From Linyphia triangularis (lineage: Eukaryota > Arthropoda > Arachnida > Araneae > Linyphiidae): a DNA stretch of 64,000 bases. Position 1 is the stretch's first letter; the number at the start of each line of letters is the position of its first letter. The notes beneath the pieces were generated by a model. That model did no database searches. It saw only the letters and a list, made by a program, of their open reading frames with translations, and was not told the DNA's origin. Below are positions 34,601 through 40,475 of the stretch, piece after piece. The stretch is from NCBI GenBank assembly GCA_963978545.1, contig OZ021730.1, forward strand, positions 2,612,701 to 2,676,700. The letters are read 5' to 3'. The position numbers were made by a program, and so were the translations under genes.

Positions 34601-36508
34601 AGCCACTAAGGGCATGATTAAAGAACGGCCATTCATGGCGAGTTCGAACTTCAGGGTAAAAGAGATTAGTGCTTGCTCAACACAAATATATATATACACT
34701 TGAAAACAGTCACATGACCAAGCAACAAAATTAGTATAAAACATTATTAGATCACTCTACTATATCAGTTCCTATATCCAACCTAACAACTCAGATCAAC
34801 TATAAATCAAGTCACAATTTTACAAAGTGAGTGAAGTGATCTAATCTGATTTGTTGATAAGTTGTAAAAACAAAATGTTCTTTTGGAAAGGCACCGGGAA
34901 AAATTTATTGTGAAGCATATTCGGGAAACTGTAAACTTAGAATTTAACTTTAAAACCACTGTGCGTTTCCTAACAGCAATCATTAGAAGTTTAATGTTAC
35001 AGAATAATTAAAACTTTTCATTACTGCCAAAACTGTTTTAAAAATATTCGCATATTATCTCTTTAGCATTCATTTTGTATTTGATCAGTGTGTCGACACA
35101 TCTGAGAAAGTTGAGGGAATTTGAAAAAAAAAATTGTTTTAAAATCAGGAAATTGTTAAAAATCTATCTGGATAATCAGGAACTTTTTTTCTTGAATTTT
35201 GTAACCACTCTGGAATAGGTTTATAAATTTTCCCCGCAAATGTTGAACGTTTGTGATACGTTCACAAAATCAAAGACATTGTACTAAAATCCTTTCTTCT
35301 AAAGAAAAAAATTAACGAAAGTTTTTAGAAATATATTTTTCTAATTCACTATTTTTTATTCTTACATTTTGGCAATCATTTTCTTCTAGTAGTAGTTATA
35401 ACAAGGATTAAGCTGTGATTACTCTATTGCAAAATTCTGAAAAATTTTCTTAAAAGCTATAATTAGAAAAATGTGATTTAGCTCTTTTACTGAAATATTT
35501 ATTCACAAAATTTGGAAAATGAACATATTTATTTAAAGATTGGTCATTAATCTAGAAGAGCAAACAACCTGAAAGTTCAAAAGTATTTTTCCAGTTGATG
35601 TTTGATATAAAATAGCTTACTAATTTAAAGTTTATAATGAATTTTATAGTAAAAAGTTTCTTTATTATTTTAAATTAGCATCAAGAATAATGAAACTTAC
35701 ATTTAGCATTTTGAACTGTTTATATTTTAACATTTTGCTAAAAAGATAATTGTAACTTTGTACTGGGTTATATTGTACAGAAACTCTTTTACTATTTGGA
35801 TTGGATAATAGCAAATATGCAAAGTTATTTTGATAAGTTTTGCCTTAAGCTTGTTTAAAAAAATGTCAAACAATGAAAAAATACAAATAACCTACAAATC
35901 AAATCACCAAACCACACATGGAATTGTTGAAAATTAAAAAAAAAAAAACTGTGGCTAGAAAAATTGTTACGTTATAAGTAGTACATTTTTAATTTCATCC
36001 ATAAATGGTACAATTGTAGCAATATTGAGACACATGATTAATAGTGAGTTATCCCAATATGACAACAGGATGTGAAATAAAAGTTTTTAATAATAAAAAT
36101 AACAACAAAAATAAATGTGATTTTTTTTTCTTCAATTCTTTATAACTATTGGCATTATAAACTTTCTACACATTGATAACTTCATTTCCAGGTTAGTAGA
36201 AAATTAGGATTAAGTTATCTTGGATGAACAATATCTGTCTATCCAGTTTGTAAAAGATGGTCACAGAATTATTTGATTCTTTTGTGTTGCATCATAATTA
36301 TAACAATCTAGCTTATTTCACACTTTTTATAATTATTAATGAGTTTTAAAAGAGAGTGTTTGGAAATTGTTATAGTGTGAATTTATAAGCAGTACATTAA
36401 ATGTCTTTATTCTATTTCATTTGAAGGGGCTGTCACAGCAAAGTAGATTGACAGTGACTGATGATATTGATTGGGATGAAACATGATCAGATATATTTCT
36501 CAGTGCAG
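1470..36508 (+). CDS. PDCD11: RRP5/PDCD11 homologue, 3' half of the gene, 11 exons
   Basis: RRP5 is a nucleolar S1-repeat RNA-binding protein needed for 18S and 5.8S rRNA maturation. Exons: 1470-1649, 2207-2323, 4406-4518, 7965-8058, 10612-10818, 16043-16126, 19495-19606, 26008-26263, 30922-31086, 33285-33432, 36427-36508 (stop 36484-36486). Every junction is GT-AG and the phases agree throughout, giving about 511 codons after an upstream part outside the window. The product reads as about five S1 units. Linkers align by eye with the C-terminal S1 region of animal PDCD11, for example VGQTVSCRVLQCDPSKQRLK and RGRVHITEIG. The last residues, RLTVTDDIDWDET, match the place where human PDCD11 enters the linker to its HAT/TPR repeats, but here a stop follows. 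Introns are 0.5-6.4 kb and filled with transposons. Identity is confident; completeness of the 3' end is the open question. Confidence 0.87.
1803..2147. mobile_element. CAGGGGTCTATACAG inverted-repeat element
   Basis: Starts caggggtctatacag and ends tggatagacccctg. Flanked by tatga at 1798-1802 and 2148-2152. It is 345 bp, non-coding, in the RRP5 intron 1650-2206, and ends about 60 bp before the next exon. The 5-bp duplication suggests the same superfamily as the CAGGGTTCCCAC elements. Confidence 0.82.
2207..2323 (+). CDS. PDCD11: RRP5 exon, second half of an S1 unit
   Basis: Acceptor ttccag at 2201-2206; donor gtgagg at 2324. It has 117 nt in phase 0. It begins GVVPSEEIPESS and holds VGQTVSCRVLQCDPSKQRLK, the typical last strands of an S1 domain. 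Confidence 0.87.
2545..3459. mobile_element. GAGTGGCCACA inverted-repeat element expanded by a minisatellite
   Basis: The left end is gagtggccacagaacct and the right end is ttttgtggccactct. Shared interior motifs (aatcagggaaatgtcag, ccgttcatccatattttg) recur at 8113-8507, 10927-11874 and 34320-35215. The right half is blown up by the 33-bp tandem array. Confidence 0.72.
2827..3437. repeat. 33-bp minisatellite, about 18 copies
   Basis: The unit is ctgtcagggaaattaggg followed by aatttttttaggaat or acttttttttaggaat-like variants; successive ctgtcag starts lie 33 bp apart (2851, 2884, 2917 and so on). Higher-order alternation of variants is visible. The 114-codon minus-strand ORF over it is only the translated repeat. 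Confidence 0.95.
3738..3892. mobile_element. Short inverted-repeat element CAATTGTTGGATGGCAG
   Basis: About 155 bp, starting caattgttggatggcag and ending ctgccatccaacaatt, a 16-bp near-perfect inverted repeat. No target duplication was resolved. Confidence 0.6.
4406..4518 (+). CDS. PDCD11: RRP5 exon, linker between S1 units
   Basis: Acceptor cttatcag to 4405; donor gttagt at 4519, a weaker donor chosen because it is the one that keeps frame with the next exon. It has 113 nt and ends two bases into a codon. It encodes a charged linker, GDTNASKSSDKISKLPKMD then EGKFDPRKKQRA. Confidence 0.78.
4594..5812. mobile_element. Tigger-like element, interrupted, flanked by TA
   Basis: Ends cagtcaaaccctgctaacg and cgttaactggatttgactg form an inverted repeat. 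TA lies at 4592-4593 and 5813-5814. The interior holds near-duplicates of a catgaaatc..cttaa motif and no transposase. A TTAA-flanked palindromic element interrupts it at 4685-5104. Confidence 0.8.
4685..5104. mobile_element. Palindromic TTAA element, copy 1
   Basis: Arms of about 130 bp: aaggaagtcctagtaatgat on the left, the reverse of atcattactgggacttcct on the right, both continuing through ccctatactcg and tttagaaactacttt. TTAA at 4681-4684 and 5105-5108. Non-coding and inserted in the Tigger-like element. Confidence 0.87.
6026..6862. mobile_element. Palindromic foldback element with an insertion in its right arm
   Basis: The left arm (atatttcctaaaaaacc .. ataaaatggtcagcc .. aaaaaggtatgaaat .. 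ggcaatcagta) pairs with the right arm (tactgattgcc .. atttcatacctttttatg, then gctgaccattttact .. tttttaggaaatat after the insertion). Arms are about 190 bp with a short spacer near 6215-6310. Non-coding. Confidence 0.82.
6427..6791. mobile_element. CAGGGATGAGAG element, copy 1, 6-bp duplication
   Basis: Starts cagggatgacagttttcctc, ends gatcactctcatccctg. Duplication tttatg at 6421-6426 and 6792-6797. Deleting it restores catacctttttatggctgac, which pairs with the left arm of the surrounding foldback. Confidence 0.88.
7029..7306. repeat. 62-bp tandem repeat with hairpins, bounded by inverted ends
   Basis: Three full 62-bp units start at about 7029, 7091 and 7153 (attctcttcgtttctcccaa). Each holds an internal near-palindrome (agtagattcaa / ttgaatctac). 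A fourth start switches to cagattcg and the block closes with cgaatctgagaaacaaagag, the reverse of its start, suggesting a small inverted-repeat element with an expanded arm. Confidence 0.85.
7965..8058 (+). CDS. PDCD11: RRP5 exon, S1 core
   Basis: A T-run plus ttag acceptor at 7951-7964; donor gtaaga at 8059. It has 94 nt: one base completes an Ile codon, then 31 codons. QLKIVLDGGLRGRVHITEIG is a textbook S1 strand 3-4 segment. Confidence 0.87.
8113..8507. mobile_element. GAGTGGCCACA-family element, second copy
   Basis: It begins near gagaacctggaaatcaggg with the outermost left bases missing, and ends ttttttggccactctg. The interior is colinear with 2545-2860. It starts about 55 bp downstream of the RRP5 exon 7965-8058. 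Confidence 0.68.
8596..9019. mobile_element. CAGGGATGAGAG element, partial third copy
   Basis: It shares gaatccat..ccagtttttcc, ttttccacac..ctttcctc and gcagattact with the other copies, and ends caatctcatccctg. The left terminus was not found, so the boundary is approximate. Confidence 0.55.
9462..9811 (-). mobile_element. Truncated Helitron-like element sharing the 47.3-kb 5' end
   Basis: The minus strand begins TCTATAATAATAAAACAAGC and then runs colinear with 47280-47450 (gtgtgtctgtctgtc, aaacctacttaaaattggag). The other end differs (GC-rich cgctcgccatccctctgg) and no CTRR end was found. Confidence 0.6.
10612..10818 (+). CDS. PDCD11: RRP5 exon, end of one S1 unit and start of the next
   Basis: Acceptor cattag to 10611; donor gtaaat at 10819; 207 nt, phase 0. 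FQRIAVHVLGSYDRKGVNYL then EISHRRTE matches the part of PDCD11 reading VTARVIGGRD..LPISHPR in human. The exon ends PGMDVTGYVRE, the opening of the next S1 unit. Confidence 0.87.
10877..12238. mobile_element. Palindromic TTAA element, copy 2, interrupted
   Basis: Same family as 4685-5104, with TTAA at 10873-10876 and 12239-12242. The left arm is broken at 10926 by another element and resumes at 11875 (ttctagcccagtg); the uninterrupted join atcttctagcccagtg is seen in copy 1. Confidence 0.83.
10927..11874. mobile_element. GAGTGGCCACA-family element inside palindromic copy 2
   Basis: Ends cagggtagctacagaacc and tttatggctactctg. Internal motifs match the copy at 2545. It contains a partial internal duplication (aatcaggg blocks at about 10950 and 11530). 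The flanks suggest only a 2-bp duplication (tt). Confidence 0.7.
12448..12839. mobile_element. CAGGGTTCCCAC inverted-repeat element, copy A
   Basis: Begins cagggttctcacggtcat and ends gagtgggaaccctg; flanked by ttcac at 12443-12447 and 12840-12844. The interior is rich in ccttaaaagt-like motifs and has no coding potential. Termini of CAGGG with 5-bp duplications suggest a hAT5-type non-autonomous element. Confidence 0.9.
13406..13769 (-). mobile_element. 3' fragment of the same LINE family
   Basis: It is colinear with the 3' end of the 20.2-kb LINE, with scattered differences and a short insertion. Its minus strand still reads REIKVAVGLLARQCTLNRHL and then the knuckle region TEESPMHVLCE. Both copies end at the same point (tgacttntgaatgggg on the plus strand). 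Flanks acttgaggatgtg (13393-13405) and acttgaagacgtg (13770-13782) match at 11 of 13 bases, a decayed target duplication. Confidence 0.85.
13783..14576 (+). mobile_element. Helitron-like 3' part with internal ~147-bp tandem repeats
   Basis: It ends cgtagcgcagcacgggtatt then cagctag before T at 14577, the same hairpin/CTAG end as at 47639. The interior repeats ggggtcgaaaaggggttaaa (about 13918 and 14064, diverged at about 14338) with gacaaacatagaaaaagtaa. The 5' end is not identified; a LINE fragment lies just before it. Confidence 0.6.
14577..15236. other. AT-rich intron sequence, nothing recognised
   Basis: RRP5 intron between a Helitron-like end and an inverted-repeat element. I see no ORF, inverted repeat or tandem structure. 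Other similar stretches in RRP5 introns: 7307-7964, 9812-10611, 12845-13392 (with a degenerate cctcaattatccag Tigger-like scrap near 13040), 19607-20229. Confidence 0.5.
15237..15972. mobile_element. CAGGGTTTYCA element, copy 1
   Basis: Colinear over about 700 bp with 18348-19045 (catatggaaagtcatgaa .. taagtaaaatcac .. gcttcagtcttgaaaagtca .. ttggcagaaacc). The right terminus has lost its outer ctg. The flanks may keep acttt. It ends about 70 bp before an RRP5 exon. Confidence 0.78.
16043..16126 (+). CDS. PDCD11: RRP5 exon, middle of an S1 unit
   Basis: Acceptor tatttcag to 16042; donor gtaata at 16127; 84 nt, phase 0. It reads ASNTSCTLWISPVQTATLDY then LHISENPK, aligning with the EVEIAPDIRGRIPLLLTS part of human PDCD11. 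It lies only about 70 bp after an inverted-repeat element (15237-15972). Confidence 0.84.
16613..18229. mobile_element. CATACCTGCCAAC element, 6-bp duplication, long copy
   Basis: Ends catacctgccaacttgtacg and aatgttggcaggtatg. Perfect 6-bp duplication cacttg at 16607-16612 and 18230-18235. It carries a T-run and an internal array of about four diverged 170-200 bp units. No transposase recognised in 1.6 kb. Confidence 0.83.
16870..17520. repeat. Four diverged tandem units of 170-200 bp
   Basis: The motif gcgccggnnatncattgttttc recurs at about 16877, 17080, 17269 and 17434, each followed by ttggcgaaccaa, cagattaa..aaagaa and aaagtgctttagttttt. Units are about 200, 190 and 170 bp apart. Small ORFs here are shadows of the repeat. 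Confidence 0.75.
18348..19045. mobile_element. CAGGGTTTYCA element, copy 2, 6-bp duplication
   Basis: Starts cagggttttcacgcatatgg, ends ttggcagaaatcctg. Perfect duplication tcaatt at 18342-18347 and 19046-19051. Non-coding, inserted in the hAT-like element 16578-19325. Confidence 0.87.
19495..19606 (+). CDS. PDCD11: RRP5 exon, end of an S1 unit
   Basis: Acceptor tctttcag to 19494; donor gtatac at 19607; 112 nt, ending one base into a Gly codon. It reads ELRKLKKQLKIGLAVNAQVL then KVEKKSKDSYHVTLTKL, the usual close of an S1 domain. Confidence 0.85.
20322..23935 (-). pseudogene. LINE ORF2: endonuclease, reverse transcriptase, RNase H; one frameshift and one stop
   Basis: It opens at an ATG with an endonuclease domain (IKVAQINLHHSRSATALVNK, ALIQEPWV, GCDANAHHTIWGS). 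The reverse transcriptase follows: AFRPISLTSFLLKTLEKLID, FLDIEGAFDRV with the first catalytic Asp, GCPQGGVLSPLLWSLVVDEL, and LGYADDITLVV with the catalytic YADD. The first 799 residues are uninterrupted. The frame shifts near 21570-21600, and a stop at 21156-21158 follows PSREN. After that the RNase H domain continues: IWYTDGSKT, FQAEVLAI, IFSDSQAIL and GNEMADQLAKQG keep all four acidic residues. A terminal knuckle reads CRGCRMTEESSTHVLCNC. This copy should not make full-length ORF2. Confidence 0.93.
23962..24883 (-). CDS. LINE ORF1 (gag-like, DUF4780-like domain), truncated at the 5' end
   Basis: The frame is open from the truncation point (YALIIQDDINKVIDTEDVAR) to the stop. LLRRIVRLNTGLNTAEWKI resembles the DUF4780 domain found in ORF1 proteins of arthropod LINEs; this rests on motif memory. 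The C-terminal half is Ser/Pro/Val-rich and probably disordered. ORF1 proteins coat the element RNA. About 26 bp separate its stop from the ORF2 start. Confidence 0.8.
24901..26007. other. AT-rich intron sequence after the LINE, nothing recognised
   Basis: Only short chance ORFs and T-runs. The last 30 bp form the pyrimidine tract and acceptor of the next RRP5 exon. Confidence 0.5.
26008..26263 (+). CDS. PDCD11: RRP5 exon, complete S1 unit
   Basis: Acceptor cctctcag to 26007; donor gtattg at 26264; 256 nt. It completes the Gly codon and then reads GRNVVGLVQIACPEKGLVVR, LPHGYHGRASLCDLQDALPS and VLCHVLEVNRDTKFCTLSLR. This is a whole S1 fold and corresponds to the EGEVAMGRVVKVTPNEGLTV segment of human PDCD11. 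It is strongly GC-rich against its introns. Confidence 0.9.
26447..27267 (+). mobile_element. Internally deleted hAT element with 8-bp target duplication
   Basis: Flanked by cagtagag at 26439-26446 and 27268-27275. The target is the first 8 bp of the Tigger-like element. The right end, reversed, is CAGTGATTCTCAAAC, a common hAT terminus; the left end begins caaccactgtgccgcgg and seems to lack the outermost bases. It contains a transposase C-terminal fragment. Confidence 0.82.
26664..27036 (+). pseudogene. hAT transposase C-terminal (dimerisation) fragment, frameshifted
   Basis: It reads DWVRNPFVITNTSVFELTLN, then EEEELNSLSNNRDLILKYSK, SFWINIRCYNPMIAKKTLKI, and STSYLCEFGFSVLTNIKTIK. This is the TTYLCExGFSxLTxIKTKxR hallmark of hAT transposases of the ZBED5/SCAND3-like kind. 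A stop after EDDMRV is followed in another frame by ALSFLRPNINEIIKKHQAQI and SH-stop, the usual hAT ending. The N-terminal and catalytic parts are deleted, so it is not functional. Confidence 0.88.
28098..28883 (-). mobile_element. Array of three tRNA-headed SINE-like units
   Basis: Three units start (plus-strand coordinates of their conserved gcgac..cctcgat) at 28123, 28429 and 28774; the third is cut short and the second has about 40 extra bp. On the minus strand each head reads GCACAGCGGTAAAGTATCTG then CTGCGATCGAGGCCCGTCGCC, resembling tRNA A and B boxes ending in an acceptor-like 3' strand. Body motif CTGCCATCTATCGGC follows. The array interrupts the old hAT-like element; flanking acct at 28094-28097 and 28884-28887 may be a short duplication. 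Confidence 0.65.
28922..30557. mobile_element. PIF/Harbinger-like element flanked by TAA
   Basis: Terminal repeats AGGCCCTATCAGACG and (reversed) GGGCCATATCAGACG match at 13 of 15 bases. TAA lies on both sides (28919-28921, 30558-30560), as expected of PIF/Harbinger elements. Subterminal parts also pair (CCCGATCC..TGACTRCTTCGRTGG). No transposase was recognised in the 1.6 kb, so it is non-autonomous or decayed. Confidence 0.78.
30922..31086 (+). CDS. PDCD11: RRP5 exon, linker and start of the last S1 unit
   Basis: Acceptor cattgcag to 30921; donor gtacaa at 31087; 165 nt. It encodes LYGQKSDESKDTLPELTAST, then the S1 opening LERGVRAKGFVKMTYNDSLI and VNFGRLLDGQVTLHR. Confidence 0.87.
31505..31816. 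mobile_element. Inverted-repeat element CAGAGATGCCAA
   Basis: Ends cagagatgccaactcttc and ttttgcatctctg pair imperfectly; the interior has cgtaaaaaa..ccgta motifs. Flanking duplication not visible. About 310 bp. Confidence 0.5.
31872..32275. mobile_element. CAGGGTTCCCAC element, copy B
   Basis: Same family, 404 bp, ending gagtgggaaccctg. Perfect 5-bp target duplication taaat at 31867-31871 and 32276-32280. Confidence 0.92.
32508..32872. mobile_element. CAGGGTTCCCAC element, copy C
   Basis: 365 bp, same orientation as copy B and only 230 bp from it. Perfect 5-bp target duplication ggagt at 32503-32507 and 32873-32877. The left terminus has one change (caaggttcccac). Confidence 0.92.
33285..33432 (+). 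CDS. PDCD11: RRP5 exon, end of the last S1 unit
   Basis: Acceptor ccaacag to 33284; donor gtgagt at 33433; 148 nt returning to phase 0. It reads CNAYGCTFCAHSKEVLQKHP, GGVIEVVVDGTTPSKGLYPL, SLPEMEGM. Extra cysteines make this S1 unit unusual, but its position fits the last S1 unit of PDCD11. Confidence 0.85.
33648..34179. mobile_element. piggyBac-like MITE CCCTTTAAATCCCA, TTAA-flanked
   Basis: Ends ccctttaaatcccac and gttgggatttaaagtg, with TTAA at 33644-33647 and 34180-34183. 532 bp, unusually GC-rich inside for this window, no ORF. It interrupts a degenerate CAGGGTTCCCAC-like element (about 33458-34330). Confidence 0.83.
34320..35215. mobile_element. GAGTGGCCACA-family element, interrupted copy
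   Basis: Contains the family motifs tcatccgtattttggcacca, cagaataatt.aaacttttcattactgccaaaac and the right end ttttgtaaccactctgg. The left end is lost. Interrupted at 34405-34975. Confidence 0.62.
34405..34975 (-). mobile_element. Possible solo LTR inside a GAGTGGCCACA-family element
   Basis: On the minus strand it would begin TGTTAGGAAACGC and end CAACTAACCA, with AATAAAG near 34493. Removing it restores the sequence of the surrounding repeat (tggtgataatt..ttagaagtttaatgtt as at 11650). No matching target duplication is visible, so the class is uncertain. Confidence 0.45.
35216..36426. other. AT-rich intron sequence, nothing recognised
   Basis: Last RRP5 coding intron after the interrupted repeat. 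No long ORF or clear element ends. It ends in the ttctatttcatttgaag acceptor. Confidence 0.5.
36427..36508 (+). CDS. PDCD11: RRP5 last coding exon with stop codon
   Basis: Acceptor atttgaag to 36426. It codes GLSQQSRLTVTDDIDWDET and then TGA at 36484-36486. No GT lies between the last coding residues and the stop, so a donor cannot bypass it in this frame. RLTVTDDIDW aligns with RLQLSSGFAW of human PDCD11, just before the HAT linker. A donor-like cag/gtttgt at 36508/36509 sits about 22 nt after the stop and could join a 3' UTR exon, too close to the stop to be expected to trigger nonsense-mediated decay. Confidence 0.72.
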
Positions 36509-39500
36509 GTTTGTATATCTTGATCAGTTCAGAATTCAATATTTGAAGCAAGTAACTTTTAAACACCTAGATTTTTTTGTATCTGATATATAAAATATTT
36601 TTCAAATGTGCCAAAAATTAAGCTTTTTTAAATCAGAAATCGCGGCGAAAGTAACACTTTATCGCAAAGAGTGCGATAACTTTACCCCTCTCATGCGATA
36701 AAGTACTTTACAGCGTGTCTCGTACTCAAATTGTATATCGTCTTGGCATTGAAATGGCATATTTTCAGATTATATTCATTGACGGTGCTTATAGAAAGTA
36801 ATGTATGCAAAATCACTTTTTCACTCAGTAAATTATTTGACTTGTGCTGACGCACTCGTCAAAAAAACATTTTGCCTTGTTTGAAAAGGTATTACTTGTT
36901 GCATAAATATATTTTGCAGAGAAAAATGAATTTAGTGAATGGAAGTTAAGTTTTAAATGAATTGAACTATCACATTTTACCAATTGATTTGAATGAAAGC
37001 ACATATTGCCATTGTTGTACTCAAATTTTTTAAAATCAAATTTCAACTTCTAGACTGAAAAATTTTAGAGTTAGTAAATCAGTACTAATCTCAAGCTAAA
37101 TTTTACCAAAAGACAACTATTTTGGCAATTTTTATAATCCAAATACCCTTAGACTTCCCTTGGAATTTTGTGAGATGTTCTCTCAAGGGGATCTGGGACT
37201 CAGACTTTTAAAAATTATCAATTATTATTTTTTTTATTATTTTTTTTTTTTTTTTAGTGTTTTAAAAAATAATAAAAGTGTTTCTGAATAAAATGACATA
37301 AAGATTTTGTTTCCATCATTACTAGAACTTGAAACATTCAAGTTTTTTTTATATGACAACTGAATCTCGGATGTGCTATTTTGAAACCTTGAAACTGTTT
37401 TTCTCATTGATGACTTTTTGTCCCTTTTTTTTATTTAAATTCATATGACTTAAAAACTACTTGTAGTAAATTTATGAAACTTTCCACAATTATTTTTCGT
37501 ATATATTTCTTTAAATTGTCTTCAGGAATTGTGTATTTTAATTTAACTTTTTAAAAAAAGGTTTTGGAGCTTAGCATACGATGGGTTTTATACAGTTTTT
37601 GCACAAAATACTTTTAAAATTTGTGTCCATATTTTATTGAAAAATCAGAAAATGATTTATTTTTTTTAAAAAGTTTTTTTAATATATCAAATTTAGGTAA
37701 CATCAAAATTTTAAAGCTTTTTCTTTTTTAAAAATTTAAAAAATATTTTTATATTTTAAAATAGTTGCTTTAGTTTCATATCATAATACAGTACTGCATA
37801 AAAAATTTCAAAAAAATTATTCTATAAATAAAATTTTAGAATTTTGATCTAGACCCGCGTTAGGAAACGATTTTTTTTTTAAAAAGTTTCAAAATTTTGA
37901 ATTTTTTTCATTTAAAAAAAAAAAAAAAATTATATTTAAAAATTGTTGCTTTAGTTTCAAAGCATAATACAATACTGCATAAAAAATTTCAGAAAAATTA
38001 TTCTAAAAATAAAATTTTAGAATTTTGATCCCTTGACCCCCGTAAAGTTCAATTTTATCTTTAAAAATCCCCTCTCCTTATTATATATTGCAAACTTTAA
38101 TTTTTATTTCAATTGTGAAAGCATTGAAAATCTACCTTTGCCATTTCCTTTATACTTGTTACAAAGAAGAGACATTTCTAATAATTAGCTTGTTTTGAAA
38201 TAAGTCTTTAATAATAAATCACGTACATTTAATTTTCTAATACCTTTTAATGGTTGTGGTCAATCGTATATATGATAAATAGTGAAAACCTGTAATTGCC
38301 ATGGAAAATGAAAATGACCCTTATAAATCAAAGAAATTAAATTTAAATTCTTTATATTAACTTTGATTTTATGTGTGTATGGGTGGTTGTGTATATTGAT
38401 AACAAGTAAATATGTGGAGGCCTAATTAACATCCTTGCCATCCAATCAGACTGAAACTTGACAGATAGATTCGGTGTCAATGACAATGTATTCTATCAAA
38501 TTTTGGTGGCTGTCACTAAAAGTTTGCTTTTACAGAATACTAATAAACCAACTTGCTGTCATCCAATGGCGTTGGAATAGCATTTAACCGAATAATGAAA
38601 AAACTCTTTCCTGTAGCCAAAACTGTTTTAATAAATAATATAATTGTTTTAATCAGAATAAATAAAAGATATTTGGATATGCATGCATAAATTCACATTC
38701 TTTTTAAATGAAATTTTTTCGAAAAGTAGTTTAAGGCATATTTTAAATATTAAAAACAAGCACACTCTGACAACAGAGTCGATGCTATGTTAATGAATAT
38801 AAAACTTGGCAATGCATATAAGGAATTTATATTAAAAACTTTGTTTTTCTGGATTATGTATGGAGACAAGAGTTAAGGACAACCAAATCAGTAGTATTTT
38901 CCTTCAACTTCAACATACTCTAAATTATTTAAAATGCAATATTTTTAATTTATTTTTCGACATAGACAATAATAACATATTTTTTATGATTATTACTCTG
39001 ATAATTTTATTTTATTTTATACTTTTTTTATGTAATAAGCCTATATTCGGACTCAGAATTTTAAAATTATTTTAGGCCAACTTTTGGTTAGGTACACTTT
39101 AGAATAAATTTACATAAAAATTTACCAAATGCAAATAATCTCTTTATTTCAAACAGTGAACCTATTTTTTTTACCTAATATATCTTTAAAATTATATTTA
39201 AAGCAAAAATATAGTTGGCCTATACAAAAAATTTCATTTTTCATAAGATAAAATATCACATAAAATGTTTAATTTTCCTAGTTTAAGAAAAACTTTAGGT
39301 TCACTAGATAGATCTTGTGTATTTACATTATCATGGAAAAAACTAAATTAAAATATTCAATAGAATTTGAGAAAAGTGTACCAAACCAAAAATTGTCCTT
39401 GAAATTCTAAGTCTCAAATGTAGGCTTAGTACATAAAGTATACATAAAATAAAATAAAAATTGGAAGTGTAACACTCCTAACAAATATGTTTGTTATTAT

Positions 39501-39656
39501 TGACTATGTCAAAAAATAATGTAAAAATATTGTATTTTAAATAATTTAGGGAAGTTTTTAAATTGAATGAAAATACGACTGATTCGGTTTTCCAGCAGTC
39601 TTGTCTCCCCTTAAGTAGCATGTCTGAAACTCATCTACTTTTTATTTTCCTTCCAG
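36509..39656. other. Putative 3' UTR intron, AT-rich, no HAT-domain exon seen
   Basis: I looked in all frames for the C-terminal HAT/TPR repeats expected of RRP5 and saw none. Only A/T-rich sequence, the duplicated block at 37764-38040, and a small hairpin (actttatcgca..tgcgataacttt, about 36655) are present. Confidence 0.5.
37764..38040. repeat. Duplicated AT-rich block, 181-bp spacing
   Basis: gttgctttagtttca..cataataca begins at 37764 and 37945; both run through tactgcataaaaaatttca and aaaattttagaattttgatc. Otherwise the area is very A/T-rich. Confidence 0.75.
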
Positions 39657-39800
39657 TGTCTAAAAAATGCAGCTGAGAGACCTTTGTTAAGAATCATATC
39701 ATGTAAATAAGATCATTCTGTGTAAAATAAGACTCAACTATGTTATATGATTCCTGCTCTTTTGTTATTATTTTTTTCAATAAAGCTTCCACGATAGATA
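39657..39800 (+). other. PDCD11: Probable non-coding last exon (3' UTR) of the RRP5 gene
   Basis: A pyrimidine-rich acceptor (ttttattttccttccag, 39640-39656) is followed by about 120 bp without a long ORF, an AATAAA at 39779-39784 and a GT/T-rich stretch (ttgtttgtttttttat), the layout of an animal polyadenylation site. The 3' boundary is approximate. Connection to the exon ending at 36508 is inferred. Confidence 0.5.
39779..39784 (+). promoter_or_regulatory. Polyadenylation signal AATAAA
   Basis: The canonical hexamer is followed about 25-40 bp later by a GT-rich downstream element. It is the first well-formed polyadenylation site downstream of the RRP5 stop codon. Confidence 0.55.
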
Positions 39801-40087
39801 ATATTGTTTGTTTTTTTATTTACGTCAATAATTACCAAAACTTGTGTGTATAAGTTTGTCCTAATTAGCAGGAAGTATTTAATCAGTAGCAGATAAAACC
39901 ATAATATAACAATATTGTATTTGCTAATTTTATTGTGGAGGTCGCATTTGCCCTAAAATTCCTAGTATTGCTTAAATTTTTATTTCTTCCTAAAATTGTA
40001 GGTAATTTTTTTTATAAAACTTAAAAAAATTAAATGACCTGAAAATTCTCCAATTATCCACCAAAACCTGCAAAAAAAAAACACTAT

Positions 40088-40470
40088 CCGGGTTCCCACA
40101 GTCATTGAAAGTCATTAAAAGTGTTTAATATTTTTGAACTTGTTTTCAAGGCCTTGAAAATGCTTAGAGGTGCTTGAAAATGCTTAGAGGTCCTTAAAAG
40201 TCCTTAATTTTTACAGATGTTGTCCAACTGCAAAATTCATAAAAATACAACTCGGACTTGCTGTTCCCTCGTGACCGCCCCTTATAGGAATTTTCCGACA
40301 TATTTGTATTACGCATTCACCAACTTGTAACTTTTTTTATGGAATATACTTTATTAAAAATTTAAATACAGACATGATGCCTGAAAACAAATTTTCAAAG
40401 GTCCTTAAAAATATTAATTAGGTCCTTAAAAGTCATTGATTTTCATTCTGTGATTTGGGTGGGAACCCTG
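40088..40470. mobile_element. CAGGGTTCCCAC element, copy D
   Basis: 383 bp, starting ccgggttcccac and ending gggtgggaaccctg. Perfect 5-bp duplication actat at 40083-40087 and 40471-40475. It lies just beyond the putative RRP5 polyadenylation site. Confidence 0.92.
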
Positions 40471-40475
40471 ACTAT

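Noticed and set aside
34405..34975. Full LTR retrotransposon
   Set aside because: Only LTR-like ends and an AATAAAG are seen; there is no target duplication and no gag or pol, so it is kept only as a low-confidence solo LTR.
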